Numbered from the stretch's first letter, positions 44,212 to 53,628 are shown. The stretch is DNA of 64,000 nucleotides from Bradyrhizobium diversitatis (GCF_016031635.1 NZ_JACEGD010000022.1:56280-120279), one strand, 5' to 3'. A program made the numbers and translations. The notes: generated from the letters alone by a model not told the origin.

Positions 44212-45402
44212 GTGATCGACGCCAAAGCGACAGCTGCCAAGCCGTCATGGCCCGAGTCGGCATGGAACCGGCGGACCGTGCTCAATGACACAACGCTGCG
44301 CGATGGCGAGCAGGCGCCTGGCGTTGCGTTCACCACGGCGGAAAAGGTGGCCATCGCGGGTGCGCTGGCCCGGGCCGGCATCACAGAGATCGAGGCCGGA
44401 ACCCCCGCCATGGGCAATGACGAGATCGCTTCTATCCGCGCCATTGTCGAAGAGGGGCTGCCGCTCACCCCTATTGCTTGGTGCCGCATGCGTGAGGCCG
44501 ATGTCGACGCGGCCATTGAGGCCAAGGTGTCGATGATCAATGTTTCGATCCCGGCTTCGGACGTGCAGATCGCGGCCAAGCTTGGCGGTAACCCCAAGCA
44601 GGCATTGCAGCGGGTGGAGCGGGTGGTGGGTTACGCCCGCGAGCGAGGGCTTGATGTCGCCGTCGGAGGCGAGGATTCTTCCCGCGCCGATGTCGAATTT
44701 CTCATAAGTCTCATCGCGACTGCGAAAGCCGCGGGCGCGCGGCGGTTTCGGATCGCCGATACGCTCAGTGTCCTCGATCCCGATTCCGCCTATGCGCTGA
44801 TCGCGCGCCTGCGCGCGACCACCGATCTCGAGCTCGAATTTCACGGGCATGACGATCTCGGCCTCGCAACCGCCAACACGCTCGCTGCCATCAGGGGTGG
44901 AGCGAGCCACGCATCTGTCACTGTCATCGGGCTCGGCGAACGGGCCGGCAATGCGCCGCTCGAGGAAGTTGCGGTCGCACTCAAGCAACTCTACGGGCGT
45001 GATACCGGCATCGTGCTGCCGGAGCTCATAGACGTCGCCGCGCTGGTCGCGGCCGCGGCCACACGTGCGATTCCTCCCAACAAGGCGATCGTCGGGGAGC
45101 ATGTGTTCACGCACGAATCCGGCATTCATGTCGACGGGTTGTTGAAGGACGAACGGACCTATCAGTCGCTCGATCCGCATTTGCTCGGTCGCTCCAATCG
45201 TATCGTGATCGGCAAGCATTCCGGGGTCTCGGCCATCACCACGCTGCTTTACGAACTGCAGCTTGCCGCCACCACCGAACAGGCCAGACATATTCTGTCC
45301 CGCGTGCGAAAATACGCCATCGAGCACAAGCGGCTGGTCGCGCGGGAGACAGTGGCGGCGATCTGGCGCGATGTTTGTGAATGCTCTTCCGATCGCACAT
45401 GA
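44212..45402 (+). CDS. nifV: Homocitrate synthase NifV
   Basis: A 396-residue member of the HMG-CoA-lyase-like family that condenses acetyl-CoA and 2-oxoglutarate to homocitrate, the organic ligand of FeMo-co. Motifs: LNDTTLRDGEQAPGVAFT near the N-terminus, GEDSSRADVEFL, ELEFHGHDDLGLATANT (metal-binding HxH) and GEHVFTHESGIHVDG. The GTG at 44212 is chosen: AGGAGG lies six bases upstream and the promoter at 44160 rules out the longer frame. Many legume symbionts lack nifV and take homocitrate from the plant; this strain can make its own. The stop overlaps an ATG (ATGA). Confidence 0.93.
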   Translation: MIDAKATAAKPSWPESAWNRRTVLNDTTLRDGEQAPGVAFTTAEKVAIAGALARAGITEIEAGTPAMGNDEIASIRAIVEEGLPLTPIAWCRMREADVDAAIEAKVSMINVSIPASDVQIAAKLGGNPKQALQRVERVVGYARERGLDVAVGGEDSSRADVEFLISLIATAKAAGARRFRIADTLSVLDPDSAYALIARLRATTDLELEFHGHDDLGLATANTLAAIRGGASHASVTVIGLGERAGNAPLEEVAVALKQLYGRDTGIVLPELIDVAALVAAAATRAIPPNKAIVGEHVFTHESGIHVDGLLKDERTYQSLDPHLLGRSNRIVIGKHSGVSAITTLLYELQLAATTEQARHILSRVRKYAIEHKRLVARETVAAIWRDVCECSSDRT

Positions 45403-45607
45403 GCGAGCTCTCGGGTTTCACTTGGCCGCCCACCAAATCAATCGGAGCACGAGCGAAGCGCTCACAGATCGCGTTGAAGTCCGAGGACACGGGCTGTGTG
45501 GCCATCTCCAGCAGGCCCTACGTGAAATGGCCTTTTTTCGTGAACTCACCAGGCGCTGCCGGATCTCGACCGAGACGGGTAGGCCAATCCAGGGAAGATT
45601 TCAATGA
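45399..45607 (+). pseudogene. Possible degenerate gene between nifV and nifW
   Basis: An ATG overlaps the nifV stop and begins MSELSGFTWPPTKSIGARAK; in another frame the same interval reads GLCGHLQQALREMAFFRELT and ends at a TGA that overlaps the nifW ATG. Both ends thus show the ATGA coupling typical of operon genes, but no single frame spans them, so a frameshifted 65-70-codon gene is likely. Not recognised. Confidence 0.35.
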
Positions 45608-45945
45608 GCAATGTACCCCAGAGGGTCGGCATCCTCGACCGGCTCAACAACGCCTCCTCGGCTGAGGAGATCTTTGCGCTGCTTGGCGTCGACTACGATC
45701 CCAAGATCGTCAATGTCGCGCGCCTGCATATCCTCAAGCGCATGGGGCAACATCTCGCCAAGGAGCAATTCGCCGGTGCCGCGGAAGCGGAGATCGCTGC
45801 GCGCTGCAAGGCGATGCTGGAGCAGGCCTATGCCGATTTCGTGGCATCTTCGCCAATCGACCAGCGGGTCTTCAAGGTCCTGAAGGATGCGGTCGCGGAG
45901 CCCAAGAGACCGACCGCCTTCGTGCCGCTCAGTACGTTGAAATAG
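45604..45945 (+). CDS. nifW: NifW, nitrogenase-stabilizing/protective protein
   Basis: A 113-residue NifW, which associates with MoFe protein and protects it from oxygen or aids its maturation. Characteristic blocks: ILDRLNNASSAEEIFALLGV, DYDPKIVNVARLHILKRMGQ and FKVLKDAVAEPKRPTAFVPL. Gene order nifV-nifW-fixABCX is common in rhizobia. The ATG overlaps the upstream stop. Confidence 0.96.
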   Translation: MSNVPQRVGILDRLNNASSAEEIFALLGVDYDPKIVNVARLHILKRMGQHLAKEQFAGAAEAEIAARCKAMLEQAYADFVASSPIDQRVFKVLKDAVAEPKRPTAFVPLSTLK

Positions 45946-46157
45946 CCGTCTCTTAGATGCCTTCTGCCTCAGAGAAAATAGTTGCGGCGCGCCCCGGCGT
46001 GCGCCTCTTCGTTCGGTCGACTCTGCGGAGCGATGCGGGAGACGACCTTGTCGCGTTTCCGACGTATGTCGTGGCCCTGTTGCCCCGACGCTAGAAACCA
46101 CTTTGGCATATGCGCCCAATTCATTCGTTTGGTGCATGAACTCGCAGTGTTCTCAGT

Positions 46158-46173
46158 TGGTATGACACTTGCT
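46158..46173 (+). promoter_or_regulatory. Sigma-54 promoter before the fixA relic and fixBCX
   Basis: TGGTATG-ACAC-TTGCT, right spacing, one change in the -24 box. It lies 54 bp before the ATG of the fixA relic and should still drive fixBCX. Confidence 0.8.
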
Positions 46174-46226
46174 GCTCTGCACCTAAGTCCGCCCGACAAC
46201 AAATCGACCTTGTCCTGGAGAAGCGC

Positions 46227-46790
46227 ATGCATAGCGTCATCTGCATCAAACGGGACCCCGCAGCGCAAATCCGCGCGCGATTCCTGTCAAACACGATTGT
46301 GCAGCGGGGGGTGCCGACCAACAGTCGCGAAGCCGTAGCCGCGGAGGCGACCCCCAGTTCAGTGGCTAGCCCGCCGGCGAGATCACGATGCACGCTATGG
46401 GACCGTATTCACCCGAGCCCTGACTGCGGAAGGTGCGCACCTTGGGTGCCGAAGCTGCGGTGCTGCTTACCGAATGCTCCGCTCTCGATGACTCGACGCT
46501 ACCCACGACGCACGCACGCACGACTGCGATCTGGAAGATCAGAGAGCAATCCGGTGGGGCCGCTGTCGTCTTCATTGGCGAGTCGGCCATCAATGGTGAC
46601 ATGGCCGGGGTCGCAATGTAGCGCTGTTTGTCGCAGCTCAACCAGCTCGCCGCAATCGTTGGCCTCGATCTCACCTCCTGCAGCTTCTCGCGCCGAGCGT
46701 CAAGAGTCCTGTCCTCCGCGAAGAAGGCCTTGGGTGTGAGCCGCGAGCAATCGGCGAACGCGCCCATCAGGGCCATGTTCAACCGACAGT
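46227..46790 (+). pseudogene. fixA: Decayed fixA (electron-transfer flavoprotein beta)
   Basis: Opens as FixA, MHSVICIKRDPAAQIRARFL then NTIVQRGVPTN, at the right distance from a sigma-54 promoter. It then drifts out of frame; a second frame from about 46375 reads GEITMHAMGPYSPEP, then VRTLGAEAAVLLTE...LDDSTLPTTHA and AVVFIGESAINGDMAGVAM before a stop at 46619; a third (LNQLAAIVGLDLTSCSFSRR) follows. Several indels, a deletion of roughly one quarter and stops prevent any full product. Intact fixB begins 60 bp later. In B. japonicum fixA is unlinked from fixBCX; this looks like the relic of the ancestral linked copy. Confidence 0.88.
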
Positions 46791-46848
46791 CGAACCCAGA
46801 ACCCGGTCGTGACGCGCAGGGCGCGCATCGGAAGGAGAATGCGAAGCG

Positions 46849-47958
46849 ATGAGCAACGTCATCAAGGCTCCCACGTCAGCCACAGCGGGCCGCGCAGGCA
46901 CCAAGAAGCAGTTGCCGGATCGGTTCAAAGCCTACAAACATGTCTGGGTGTTCGTCGAGCAGGAGCGCGGGCAGGTACATCCCGTCTCGTGGGAGCTTAT
47001 GGGGGCGGGCCGCAAACTTGCCGACAGGCTAAAGGTTAAGCTCGCGGCTGTTGTCGTCGGGCCTGAGCGCGAGGCCACACGCAATGCCGCGCTCGAAGCC
47101 TTCTGCTACGGCGCCGATTTGACTTATCTCGTGGCCGATAATGTGCTCACGGATTATCGTAACGAGTCCTACACCAAAGCGCTGTCCGATCTCGTGGAGA
47201 TCTACAAGCCCGAGATCCTGCTGTTGGGGGCAACAACGCTCGGTCGCGATCTCGCGGGCTCCGTCGCGACTACTATCCTGACAGGCCTCACCGCCGACTG
47301 CACCGACCTCGACGTGGACGCGGATGGCTCGCTTGCGGCCACCCGTCCGACCTTCGGAGGCTCGCTGCTCTGCACGATCTACACGCTGAATTACCGGCCG
47401 CAGATGGCAACCGTCCGCCCGCGCGTGATGCCGATGCCGGAGCGTATCGAGCGCGATCCCGGCCGCATCATCGTCCATCCGCTCGGCCTGGTCGAAGATG
47501 ACATCGTTACCAAAGTGCTGTCGTTCATCCCCGACCGTGATTCGGCCAAATCCAATCTTGCGTACGCCGACGTCGTAGTCGCCGGCGGGCTCGGGCTCGG
47601 TTCTCAAGAAAACTTTCAGCTAGTGCGCAAGCTCGCCGGCGTGCTTGGCGCCGAATATGGCTGTTCCCGTCCACTCGTGCAAAAGGGATGGGTCACCTCC
47701 GACCGGCAGATCGGCCAGACGGGTAAGACGATCCGGCCAAAGCTCTATATCGCCGCTGGCGTTTCCGGTGCAATCCAGCACCGAGTTGGTGTCGACGGCG
47801 CGGATCTGATCGTTGCCATCAATACCGACAAGAACGCGCCGATCTTCGACTTTGCCCACATCGCCATCATCAGCGACGCCATGCATCTGTTGCCGGCGCT
47901 GACGGACGCGTTTCGTGCGCGGCTCTCGTCACATTCGCGCGACCGGATTGCGAGCTAA
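46849..47958 (+). CDS. fixB: Electron-transfer flavoprotein alpha subunit FixB
   Basis: A 369-residue ETF-alpha. The N-terminal domain (HVWVFVEQERGQVHPVSWEL) and the FAD-binding C-terminal half are intact, with the block VVAGGLGLGSQENFQLVRKL, then SRPLVQKGWVTSDRQIGQTG and GVSGAIQHRVGVDGADLIVA. With FixA, FixC and FixX it forms the flavin-bifurcating complex that reduces ferredoxin for nitrogenase. AAGGAGAA precedes the ATG. Because the local fixA is broken, FixB must pair with a FixA encoded elsewhere. Confidence 0.97.
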   Translation: MSNVIKAPTSATAGRAGTKKQLPDRFKAYKHVWVFVEQERGQVHPVSWELMGAGRKLADRLKVKLAAVVVGPEREATRNAALEAFCYGADLTYLVADNVLTDYRNESYTKALSDLVEIYKPEILLLGATTLGRDLAGSVATTILTGLTADCTDLDVDADGSLAATRPTFGGSLLCTIYTLNYRPQMATVRPRVMPMPERIERDPGRIIVHPLGLVEDDIVTKVLSFIPDRDSAKSNLAYADVVVAGGLGLGSQENFQLVRKLAGVLGAEYGCSRPLVQKGWVTSDRQIGQTGKTIRPKLYIAAGVSGAIQHRVGVDGADLIVAINTDKNAPIFDFAHIAIISDAMHLLPALTDAFRARLSSHSRDRIAS

Positions 47959-47969
47959 AGGAGGTTATC

Positions 47970-49277
47970 ATGATCGAGGAAAGGTTTGATGCGATCGTTG
48001 TCGGCGCCGGCATGGCGGGCAACGCGGCGGCACTGACCATGGCCAAGAAGGGCATGAAAGTGCTGCAGCTCGAGCGCGGCGAATATGCCGGATCGAAAAA
48101 CGTTCAGGGCGCAATACTTTATTCCGACATGCTGGAAAAGCTGATCCCGGAGTTCCGGGAGGACGCACCGCTGGAACGCCATCTGGTCGAACAACGGTTC
48201 TGGATCATGGATGATCGCTCCCATGTCGGGCTGCATTACCGCTCAGAAGACTTCAATGAGGAGCGGGCCAACCGGTACACGATCATCAGGGCGCAATTCG
48301 ACAGATGGTTCTCTTCAAAAGTCCGTCAGGCTGGTGCGACCGTGCTGTGCGAGACCACCGTCACCGATCTTGCGCAGGATTCCTACGGCAGGGTCATCGG
48401 TGTTCGTACAGATCGCCAGGACGGCGAGATCCACGCAGATGTCGTGGTGCTGGCCGAAGGCGTCAATGGCCTGCTCGGCACGCGTGCGCGCCTGCGTGAG
48501 CGCCCCAAGCCTAACAAGGTGGCCCTCGCGGTGAAGGAAATGCACTTTTTGCCGCGCGAGACCATCGAGGCGCGGTTCAATCTGAGCGGCGACGAAGGCG
48601 TTGTGATCGAAGCTGCGGGTACCATTTCTGGCGGCATGACGGGAATGGGCTTCATCTACGCCAATAAGGAATGCATTTCGCTCGGGATCGGGTGTCTTGT
48701 CGCGGACTTCCAGCGCACCGGAAAGACGCCCTACGAGCTGCTCGATCGCTTCAAGCGCCACCCGTCCGTCGCGCTCCTGATCGAAGGCTCCGAGGTCAAG
48801 GAATATGCCGCGCACCTCATCCCTGAGGGCGGCTACAAGGCCATCCCGCAGCTCTATGGAGACGGCTGGGTCGTTGTTGGTGACGCGGCGCAGCTCAACA
48901 ACGCCATTCATCGCGAGGGATCCAATCTTGCGATGACCTCCGGTCGGATCGCAGCCGAAGCGATCTTTCAGGTCAAATCCCGTCGGCTTGCCATGACCAA
49001 GGAAAATCTCGCGCTCTACAAGAGGATGCTGGATCGCTCCTTCGTCTTGAAGGACATGAAGAAGTACAAGGACATGCCGAGGCTGATGCATACGAATTCG
49101 CAAAACTTCTTTCTGACCTACCCCCAGCTCATCTCCAAGGCGATGCAGACCTACCTTCGGGTCGACGGTACGCCAAAGACTGAGAAACAGAAGTCCACGC
49201 TGAAATCCTTCGTCAATGCGCGGTCCTGGATAGGACTGTTCGGCGATGCATTCCGCTTGGCCCGCGCATGGCGCTAG
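47970..49277 (+). CDS. fixC: FixC flavoprotein (ETF:quinone oxidoreductase-like)
   Basis: A 435-residue FAD protein. Dinucleotide-binding loop VVGAGMAGNAAALTMAKKG at about 10-28, ERGEYAGSKN, and the second FAD block GDGWVVVGDAAQLNNAIHRE near 295-315. FixC with FixX takes electrons from the FixAB bifurcating pair to quinone. AAGGAGG lies seven bases before the ATG; it follows fixB by 11 bp. Confidence 0.97.
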   Translation: MIEERFDAIVVGAGMAGNAAALTMAKKGMKVLQLERGEYAGSKNVQGAILYSDMLEKLIPEFREDAPLERHLVEQRFWIMDDRSHVGLHYRSEDFNEERANRYTIIRAQFDRWFSSKVRQAGATVLCETTVTDLAQDSYGRVIGVRTDRQDGEIHADVVVLAEGVNGLLGTRARLRERPKPNKVALAVKEMHFLPRETIEARFNLSGDEGVVIEAAGTISGGMTGMGFIYANKECISLGIGCLVADFQRTGKTPYELLDRFKRHPSVALLIEGSEVKEYAAHLIPEGGYKAIPQLYGDGWVVVGDAAQLNNAIHREGSNLAMTSGRIAAEAIFQVKSRRLAMTKENLALYKRMLDRSFVLKDMKKYKDMPRLMHTNSQNFFLTYPQLISKAMQTYLRVDGTPKTEKQKSTLKSFVNARSWIGLFGDAFRLARAWR

Positions 49278-49310
49278 CTTGTGAATGAATCCGAACCAAC
49301 GAGGCTGACT

Positions 49311-49607
49311 ATGAAGGTCGAGCGATCAGTGCGTGTCGAAGACAAGTTGTTTTGCAACCGCTATTTGGTGGATGCGGGACACCCCCACATCAAGGTGCGC
49401 GCACATACGAAGCCCTCGCCGCAGCTCCTTGCGCTTTTGAAAGCCTGCCCCGCGCGCTGTTATGACCTCAATGACAAGGGCCATGTCGAGGTCACGGTCG
49501 ACGGCTGCATGGAGTGCGGCACCTGCCGCGTCATCGGCGAGCCCACCGGCGACATCGAATGGAGCTATCCGCGTGGCGGATATGGGGTGTTGTTCAAGTT
49601 CGGGTGA
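49311..49607 (+). CDS. fixX: Ferredoxin-like protein FixX
   Basis: A 98-residue FixX starting MKVERSVRVEDKLFCNRYLV with GAGG upstream; the GTG at 49281 would add ten residues without a better site. The [4Fe-4S] ligands are in CPARCYDL and CMECGTCRVI. The C-terminus WSYPRGGYGVLFKFG is diagnostic. It passes electrons from FixC. Last gene of fixBCX. Confidence 0.96.
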   Translation: MKVERSVRVEDKLFCNRYLVDAGHPHIKVRAHTKPSPQLLALLKACPARCYDLNDKGHVEVTVDGCMECGTCRVIGEPTGDIEWSYPRGGYGVLFKFG

Positions 49608-49802
49608 GGGCAGTTACGATTGCCGCCGTGCTATCGGCCCGGCGGAGAAGATCTCGCGGCGGAGCTAGATCGCGGTAGCTTGCGTGCACCAGACGAAAAT
49701 CGACCAAACGCTCGAATATTTGGCCGTGCGGCGAACTCAGCTCGTGGATAGGGGCTTCCACCTCGACCATGCCCGGAGAAGAGGGGGCGAAAGGTGCAAC
49801 TA

Positions 49803-50349
49803 TTACTCGGCCCCTGGCGGCGTGCCATGCCGTGCCGCCCCGATCGCAACCGCAACTGACTGCACGATCGCGGCAAAGCGCGCGGCCGTTTGAATTGTAT
49901 CCGGGCCGACGCCGGCTTGCCGCGGCGCCTTTTCATGGGCGTCGATGCAGGCACCGCACCCATTGATTGCGCCTACCGCCAGTGCCCACAATTCGAAATC
50001 GGCTTTGTCCACGCGGGGATTGCCAAGCCAATTCATCCGCAGCCGGGCGGGCATCGTCTTGTATTCCGAGTTAAAGGCGAGATGAACGAAGCGGTAGTAT
50101 ACGTTGTTCATCGCGGATGACGGATGCTGCGGACGTCGCCGCCTCGACCGCCGCTGGCGTGATCGCCGCGCACGCGGCAGATTCCATTGCGGCCGTCACG
50201 ATCGGATTGCGCGTCGCGATCGCGCTGGCCAGCAGCAGCCCGTATTTTCTCTGCGATGACAATGTTTCGTCTGGCATCATTGAGGCCAGATTGAGCCTGA
50301 CGTCCTTGGCAAAATCAGGAATCTGGTCTTTCAACTGGTCGATCGTCAT
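49803..50349 (-). pseudogene. ahpD: ahpD alkylhydroperoxidase with one frameshift
   Basis: The first frame (50349 down to about 50115) reads MTIDQLKDQIPDFAKDVRLN to AATSAASVI; the second (from ATG 50111) reads MNNVYYRFVHLAFNSEYKTM to the active-site CGACIDAHE and a TAA at 49803. Removing a single C near 50113 joins them as SVIAMNNVYY, the expected AhpD continuity, giving about 181 residues. So the gene is intact apart from one base, unless the second half is translated from its own ATG. AhpD recycles AhpC. It follows ahpC by 6 bp. Confidence 0.8.
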
Positions 50350-50355
50350 ATCCCC

Positions 50356-50910
50356 TCAAGCGACCTTCAGTGTCTCCCCGCCGACCTCGCGGTTGCAGGG
50401 GCAGAGCTCGTCAGTTTGCAGGGCATCCAGGACGCGCAGCGTGTCCTTGGGGCTGCGGCCGACATTGGGATTGGTCGCATAGACATGCTGGATTGTATTC
50501 TCAGGATCGACGATGAAGGTCGTGCGGTGGGCAACGCCCTCGGACGAGCGGCCGCCCAAGCCATCGACCAGCGCGCCGTCCGTGTCGGAAAACTGCCAAA
50601 TCGGCAGATGGTGCAGGTCCTTGTGCTCGCGCCGCCAGGCAAGCTTGCAGAACTCATTGTCCGTCGAGCCGCCCAGCACGACCGCATCGCGGTCGGCGAA
50701 ATCCTTGGACAGGCGGGCGAACTCGGCGATCTCGGTCGGGCAGACGAAGGTAAAATCCTTAGGGTAAAAAAAGATGATCTTCCATTTGCCGGGAAAGCTC
50801 CTTTCGGTCAGCGTCTCGAAGGCGCTTTCTCCCTTCTCTTCGTGCAGGTGAAAGCCGGGCTTCACGCCGATAACTTCGAACGCCGGCAACTTGCTGCCAA
50901 TTCCAAGCAT
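50356..50910 (-). CDS. ahpC: Alkyl hydroperoxide reductase AhpC (2-Cys peroxiredoxin)
   Basis: A 184-residue peroxiredoxin from MLGIGSKLPAFEVIG. The peroxidatic cysteine is in PKDFTFVCPTEIAEFA (about 61) and the resolving cysteine in LCPCNREVGG near the C-terminus (about 171-173); ASP/HisRRE-type catalytic surroundings are present. AhpC/AhpD pairs of this kind detoxify peroxides, useful for nitrogen-fixing bacteroids. A sigma-54 promoter (50965-50980) shows co-regulation with nif genes. The longer frame upstream of 50910 would start inside the promoter region and is rejected. Confidence 0.94.
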   Translation of the reverse strand: MLGIGSKLPAFEVIGVKPGFHLHEEKGESAFETLTERSFPGKWKIIFFYPKDFTFVCPTEIAEFARLSKDFADRDAVVLGGSTDNEFCKLAWRREHKDLHHLPIWQFSDTDGALVDGLGGRSSEGVAHRTTFIVDPENTIQHVYATNPNVGRSPKDTLRVLDALQTDELCPCNREVGGETLKVA

Positions 50911-50964
50911 TTTTATATCCACTCGTGTGATTGGGGCGGACCCCAGTGAACGTGCCATCAGCAA

Positions 50965-50980
50965 AGCAAGCGATGTGCCA
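50965..50980 (-). promoter_or_regulatory. Sigma-54 promoter of ahpCD
   Basis: Minus-strand TGGCACA-TCGC-TTGCT, correct GG-N10-GC spacing, 55 bp before ahpC. Confidence 0.85.
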
Positions 50981-50999
50981 TCAGATCGCGTGGTCTAGC

Positions 51000-51015
51000 T
51001 GTCGCCAATACAACA
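51000..51015 (-). promoter_or_regulatory. Candidate NifA site near ahpCD
   Basis: TGT-CGCCAATACA-ACA matches the symmetric NifA consensus, but it is only about 20 bp from the -24 box, much closer than the usual 80-150 bp. Confidence 0.5.
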
Positions 51016-51809
51016 TTGTCGTTGTCATTATGCCAGTTCAGGCGGATGTCGCGACATCGGAGACCATGGCTGTTGGGCCCACGCCGCCTTGAAAAATCGG
51101 AGCAGAGCATGCGGAGCTTATTACAAGCTCCGCCCTTCTCAGGCGAGACAGGACAGGCGTGAGTCCCTGTCCGTGAGCAAGCCGGCAACGATGTTTGCGG
51201 CGAGAAACAGAATGAGGCAAGATCCTGAGCGTGTCCACGGAACGCACGACGGCACGGCATTGCAGCGTGGCAAGAAGTTGTGGCCGCGAATAGCCCCTGA
51301 GGATCGGTTCGTCTCACCGTTGGGCACGTGAGGTTTCGGGTGCAACGTCCATCTGCGTCGCTTCGTATGGCCCCAGAACGCTCTCGACGTACGCCACACG
51401 CTGGCGTAGCTGAACGTCATGATGTTGCGCTTCACCAGCTTGCGGTCGCCCAACTTTCGATTTGAGCAGATGAATGAAGCGGTACCTTGTCGTTTCCTTG
51501 CCTATACACGACCGCTAAGCGATTTTTCGATGAGCCGTTCCTCAGGAGTGTTTGGGTGGAATCCGGAGAATACCAGACGGGGCGATTCCGCTCCTGCGGG
51601 AACGAGTGATGCCCACCGAGCCCAGCCGAATAGGCATACCTTTTGCTGTTGATTGTAAGCTCGACAACCGAGGCGATTGGGGAATGACGGGCATTTTATC
51701 TCAGTTCATCCTTGTCGAGCAATGCACTTGGCCTGGATCCCAATGAGCCTGCCATTACCTCCCAAGGTCGAGCAGTGAGCGCTATCAGCATAGGAGTGAG
51801 GAGAACCAG
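51016..51809. other. Gene-poor stretch
   Basis: No coding region supported on either strand; frames are short and without start signals. Confidence 0.4.
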
Positions 51810-52000
51810 ATGGTCGAGGCCAGGAAGGAAAGAGTTCGCGAACTTATTCGGTCGCTCGAATCGGTCAAGGTGCGAAGTCGGGCTCTCTGCGACGAAGGCG
51901 ATGCGTTCGAAGGCAGCTCGTCCTCCTCAACGAAGAGCGGGGTTGGCAGTACCCGCAAGATGCAGCCCATTCCCCATGTGAAGACTGGGACGACATCTAA
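51810..52000 (+). pseudogene. Small unknown gene with a frameshift
   Basis: ATG 51810 has a strong GAGGAG seven bases upstream and reads MVEARKERVRELIRSLESVK, VRSRALCDEGDAFEGS. Around 51920 the protein-like reading moves to another frame, LLNEERGWQYPQDAAHSPCE then DWDDI-TAA (51998-52000). One indel would join them into an acidic, tryptophan-containing protein of about 62 residues. Read without the shift, the first frame runs on as Ser/Lys-rich sequence to 52019. Unknown family. Confidence 0.5.
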
Positions 52001-53490
52001 AGCGCCATCGGTCACATGAAACTCGCTGTCGGTGACAAGAGTCACGCCGGAACCCAAAGCCAGCACCGATCACCGCCGCGCCTGACAGGCCGACGCCAAT
52101 GCGCGTCTCACGGGGCACTGGTGCGCAGTCCCGGCTGAAAAACGCTCCCCCTGTCCCGCGCGGCTGGAGTTTGACGTTACCGGAAGCGGGCCTCGATCCC
52201 CGCCAGGTCGTCCGCTCATACTGCGCGCACTGCCAGAGGACGGGAGCGACGACACATCACGTGACCTGTCGGCTCGACGGCGATTCCACTTGAGGCACTG
52301 CAAGTGATTTCAATGGCTTGCGCGATCAAGGGCATCTCGGTCGATATGGAGGAACTCACCCTAGCGCGACCGCGCGTGACTGCTCAGGGCAATCAGAGCT
52401 GTTGAACGCTGCCGATGTCACCGCAATGGCGGATTGGCGTCGTCGTCTACTCTGACCTTAGCTTGACTTGGCGAAGCGAGAGGCTCTGGAGGCCAACCGC
52501 CCGCGCGCCTATGGCGCGGCCTGCGCCGCGCGATGGGCCGCGGGTTGCGAACGAACAGCAGCGCGAGTCCGACACTGAGAGGCCGATCGAAGCCGACATC
52601 ACATTGACTATCGTTCCCGCGATCATCGCCGCGGGCGCCGCGCTGCGCCCCGAACTTGAGGTGGTCAACAAAGAGCTGGCCGCAACGGCGTTGAGCCCGG
52701 CGCGAGGCGGCTAACAACTTTGGACGGTACTCGCGCTCGCGCCGGCGATAGTGCAGGCGAGGTTAGACGCCGGAAGCGCGAGGGTCACCAACAACCCCAT
52801 GGCGTCGCCGTTCTAGTCGCGGCCTCACTTGCGCATCTTTGAACGAAATGACCTGGGTGATTGGCTGCAGCCACAACCCCGCGGGTCCGCCCGTGGCCTC
52901 TTTTTTATTACGAGACCCATCCAAAAGTTACGAACGCAGGGGAATTTCCGCGCTCGTGATTGTGACGTCCAAAGTCTCGAAACGTCGACGACGTGAAACG
53001 ATCTCGGCGAATCGCAAATATAGGTGAGATGTGAGGCCGCCGCGGTTTCCGGCTCGACGATGAAGTCGCAGGATTGAAGTGCGTGCGTGGCCAGTCTGAC
53101 GGCTTCGCGGATCTTGATCGGCGAACACAGCAGCAAGCCGAAGATCGGCCGTCGCACCCGCGAAGCGTATCGCGCCGGTGACGGCGCCGCCTAGAGGTGT
53201 GGCTCAGTGGGTCGATAGTCGCCACAACCGTGTTCACGTCTCGGAGGCGACTGCAATTTTGGCCTCCATCCGGGTGGGCGTCCATTGCAGAACGCCCCCG
53301 CCTCCTCAGAACGCCGGCTGTGCCGCCTGTCCACCGTTTTGGTATGAGGGGCAGGACCGGAGATCACAAGTCTGGCTTAAAGCTTGCAATGGTCGAGACG
53401 ACTGGAAACATGGCAAAGACGCGCGCCGCGACATCCGCCGGTTACAGCGGCGGCCGTCTGCGCTCATGAGCACTGTTGGAGATTGTAAAA
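52001..53490. other. Gene-poor, probably decayed stretch
   Basis: A minus-strand frame at 52825-53157 has a protein-like part (LATHALQSCDFIVEPETAAA, HLTYICDSPRSFHVVDVSRL) but no recognised family and it runs through the terminator at 52878; it may be a relic. Nothing else is supportable. Confidence 0.35.
52878..52906 (+). terminator. Terminator-like hairpin
   Basis: CCGCGGG pairs with CCCGTGG (one G-T) and is followed by CCTCTTTTTT. The gene it would close on the plus strand is not visible. Confidence 0.6.
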
Positions 53491-53628
53491 GTGACGATAG
53501 GCATTGTGAAGTGGTTCAATCCTGTAAAGTGGTACGGATTCATCAGGCCTGACGACGGCAGCGGTGACGTCTTCGTTCATATCGGCGGTTCAAAAGGCCG
53601 AGCTCACAACTTTAGGGTGCGCGCGTGA
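53491..53628 (+). pseudogene. Truncated cold-shock protein gene
   Basis: From GTG 53491 the frame reads VTIGIVKWFNPVKWYGFIRP, then DDGSGDVFVHI, a clear CspA-type beta barrel start with RNP1-like KWYGFI (normally KGFGFI) and an intact RNP2 VFVHI. After that similarity ends and the frame stops after 45 codons, so the last two strands of the barrel are lost. A GATTGTAAAA leader precedes it without a good ribosome-binding site. Confidence 0.75.
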
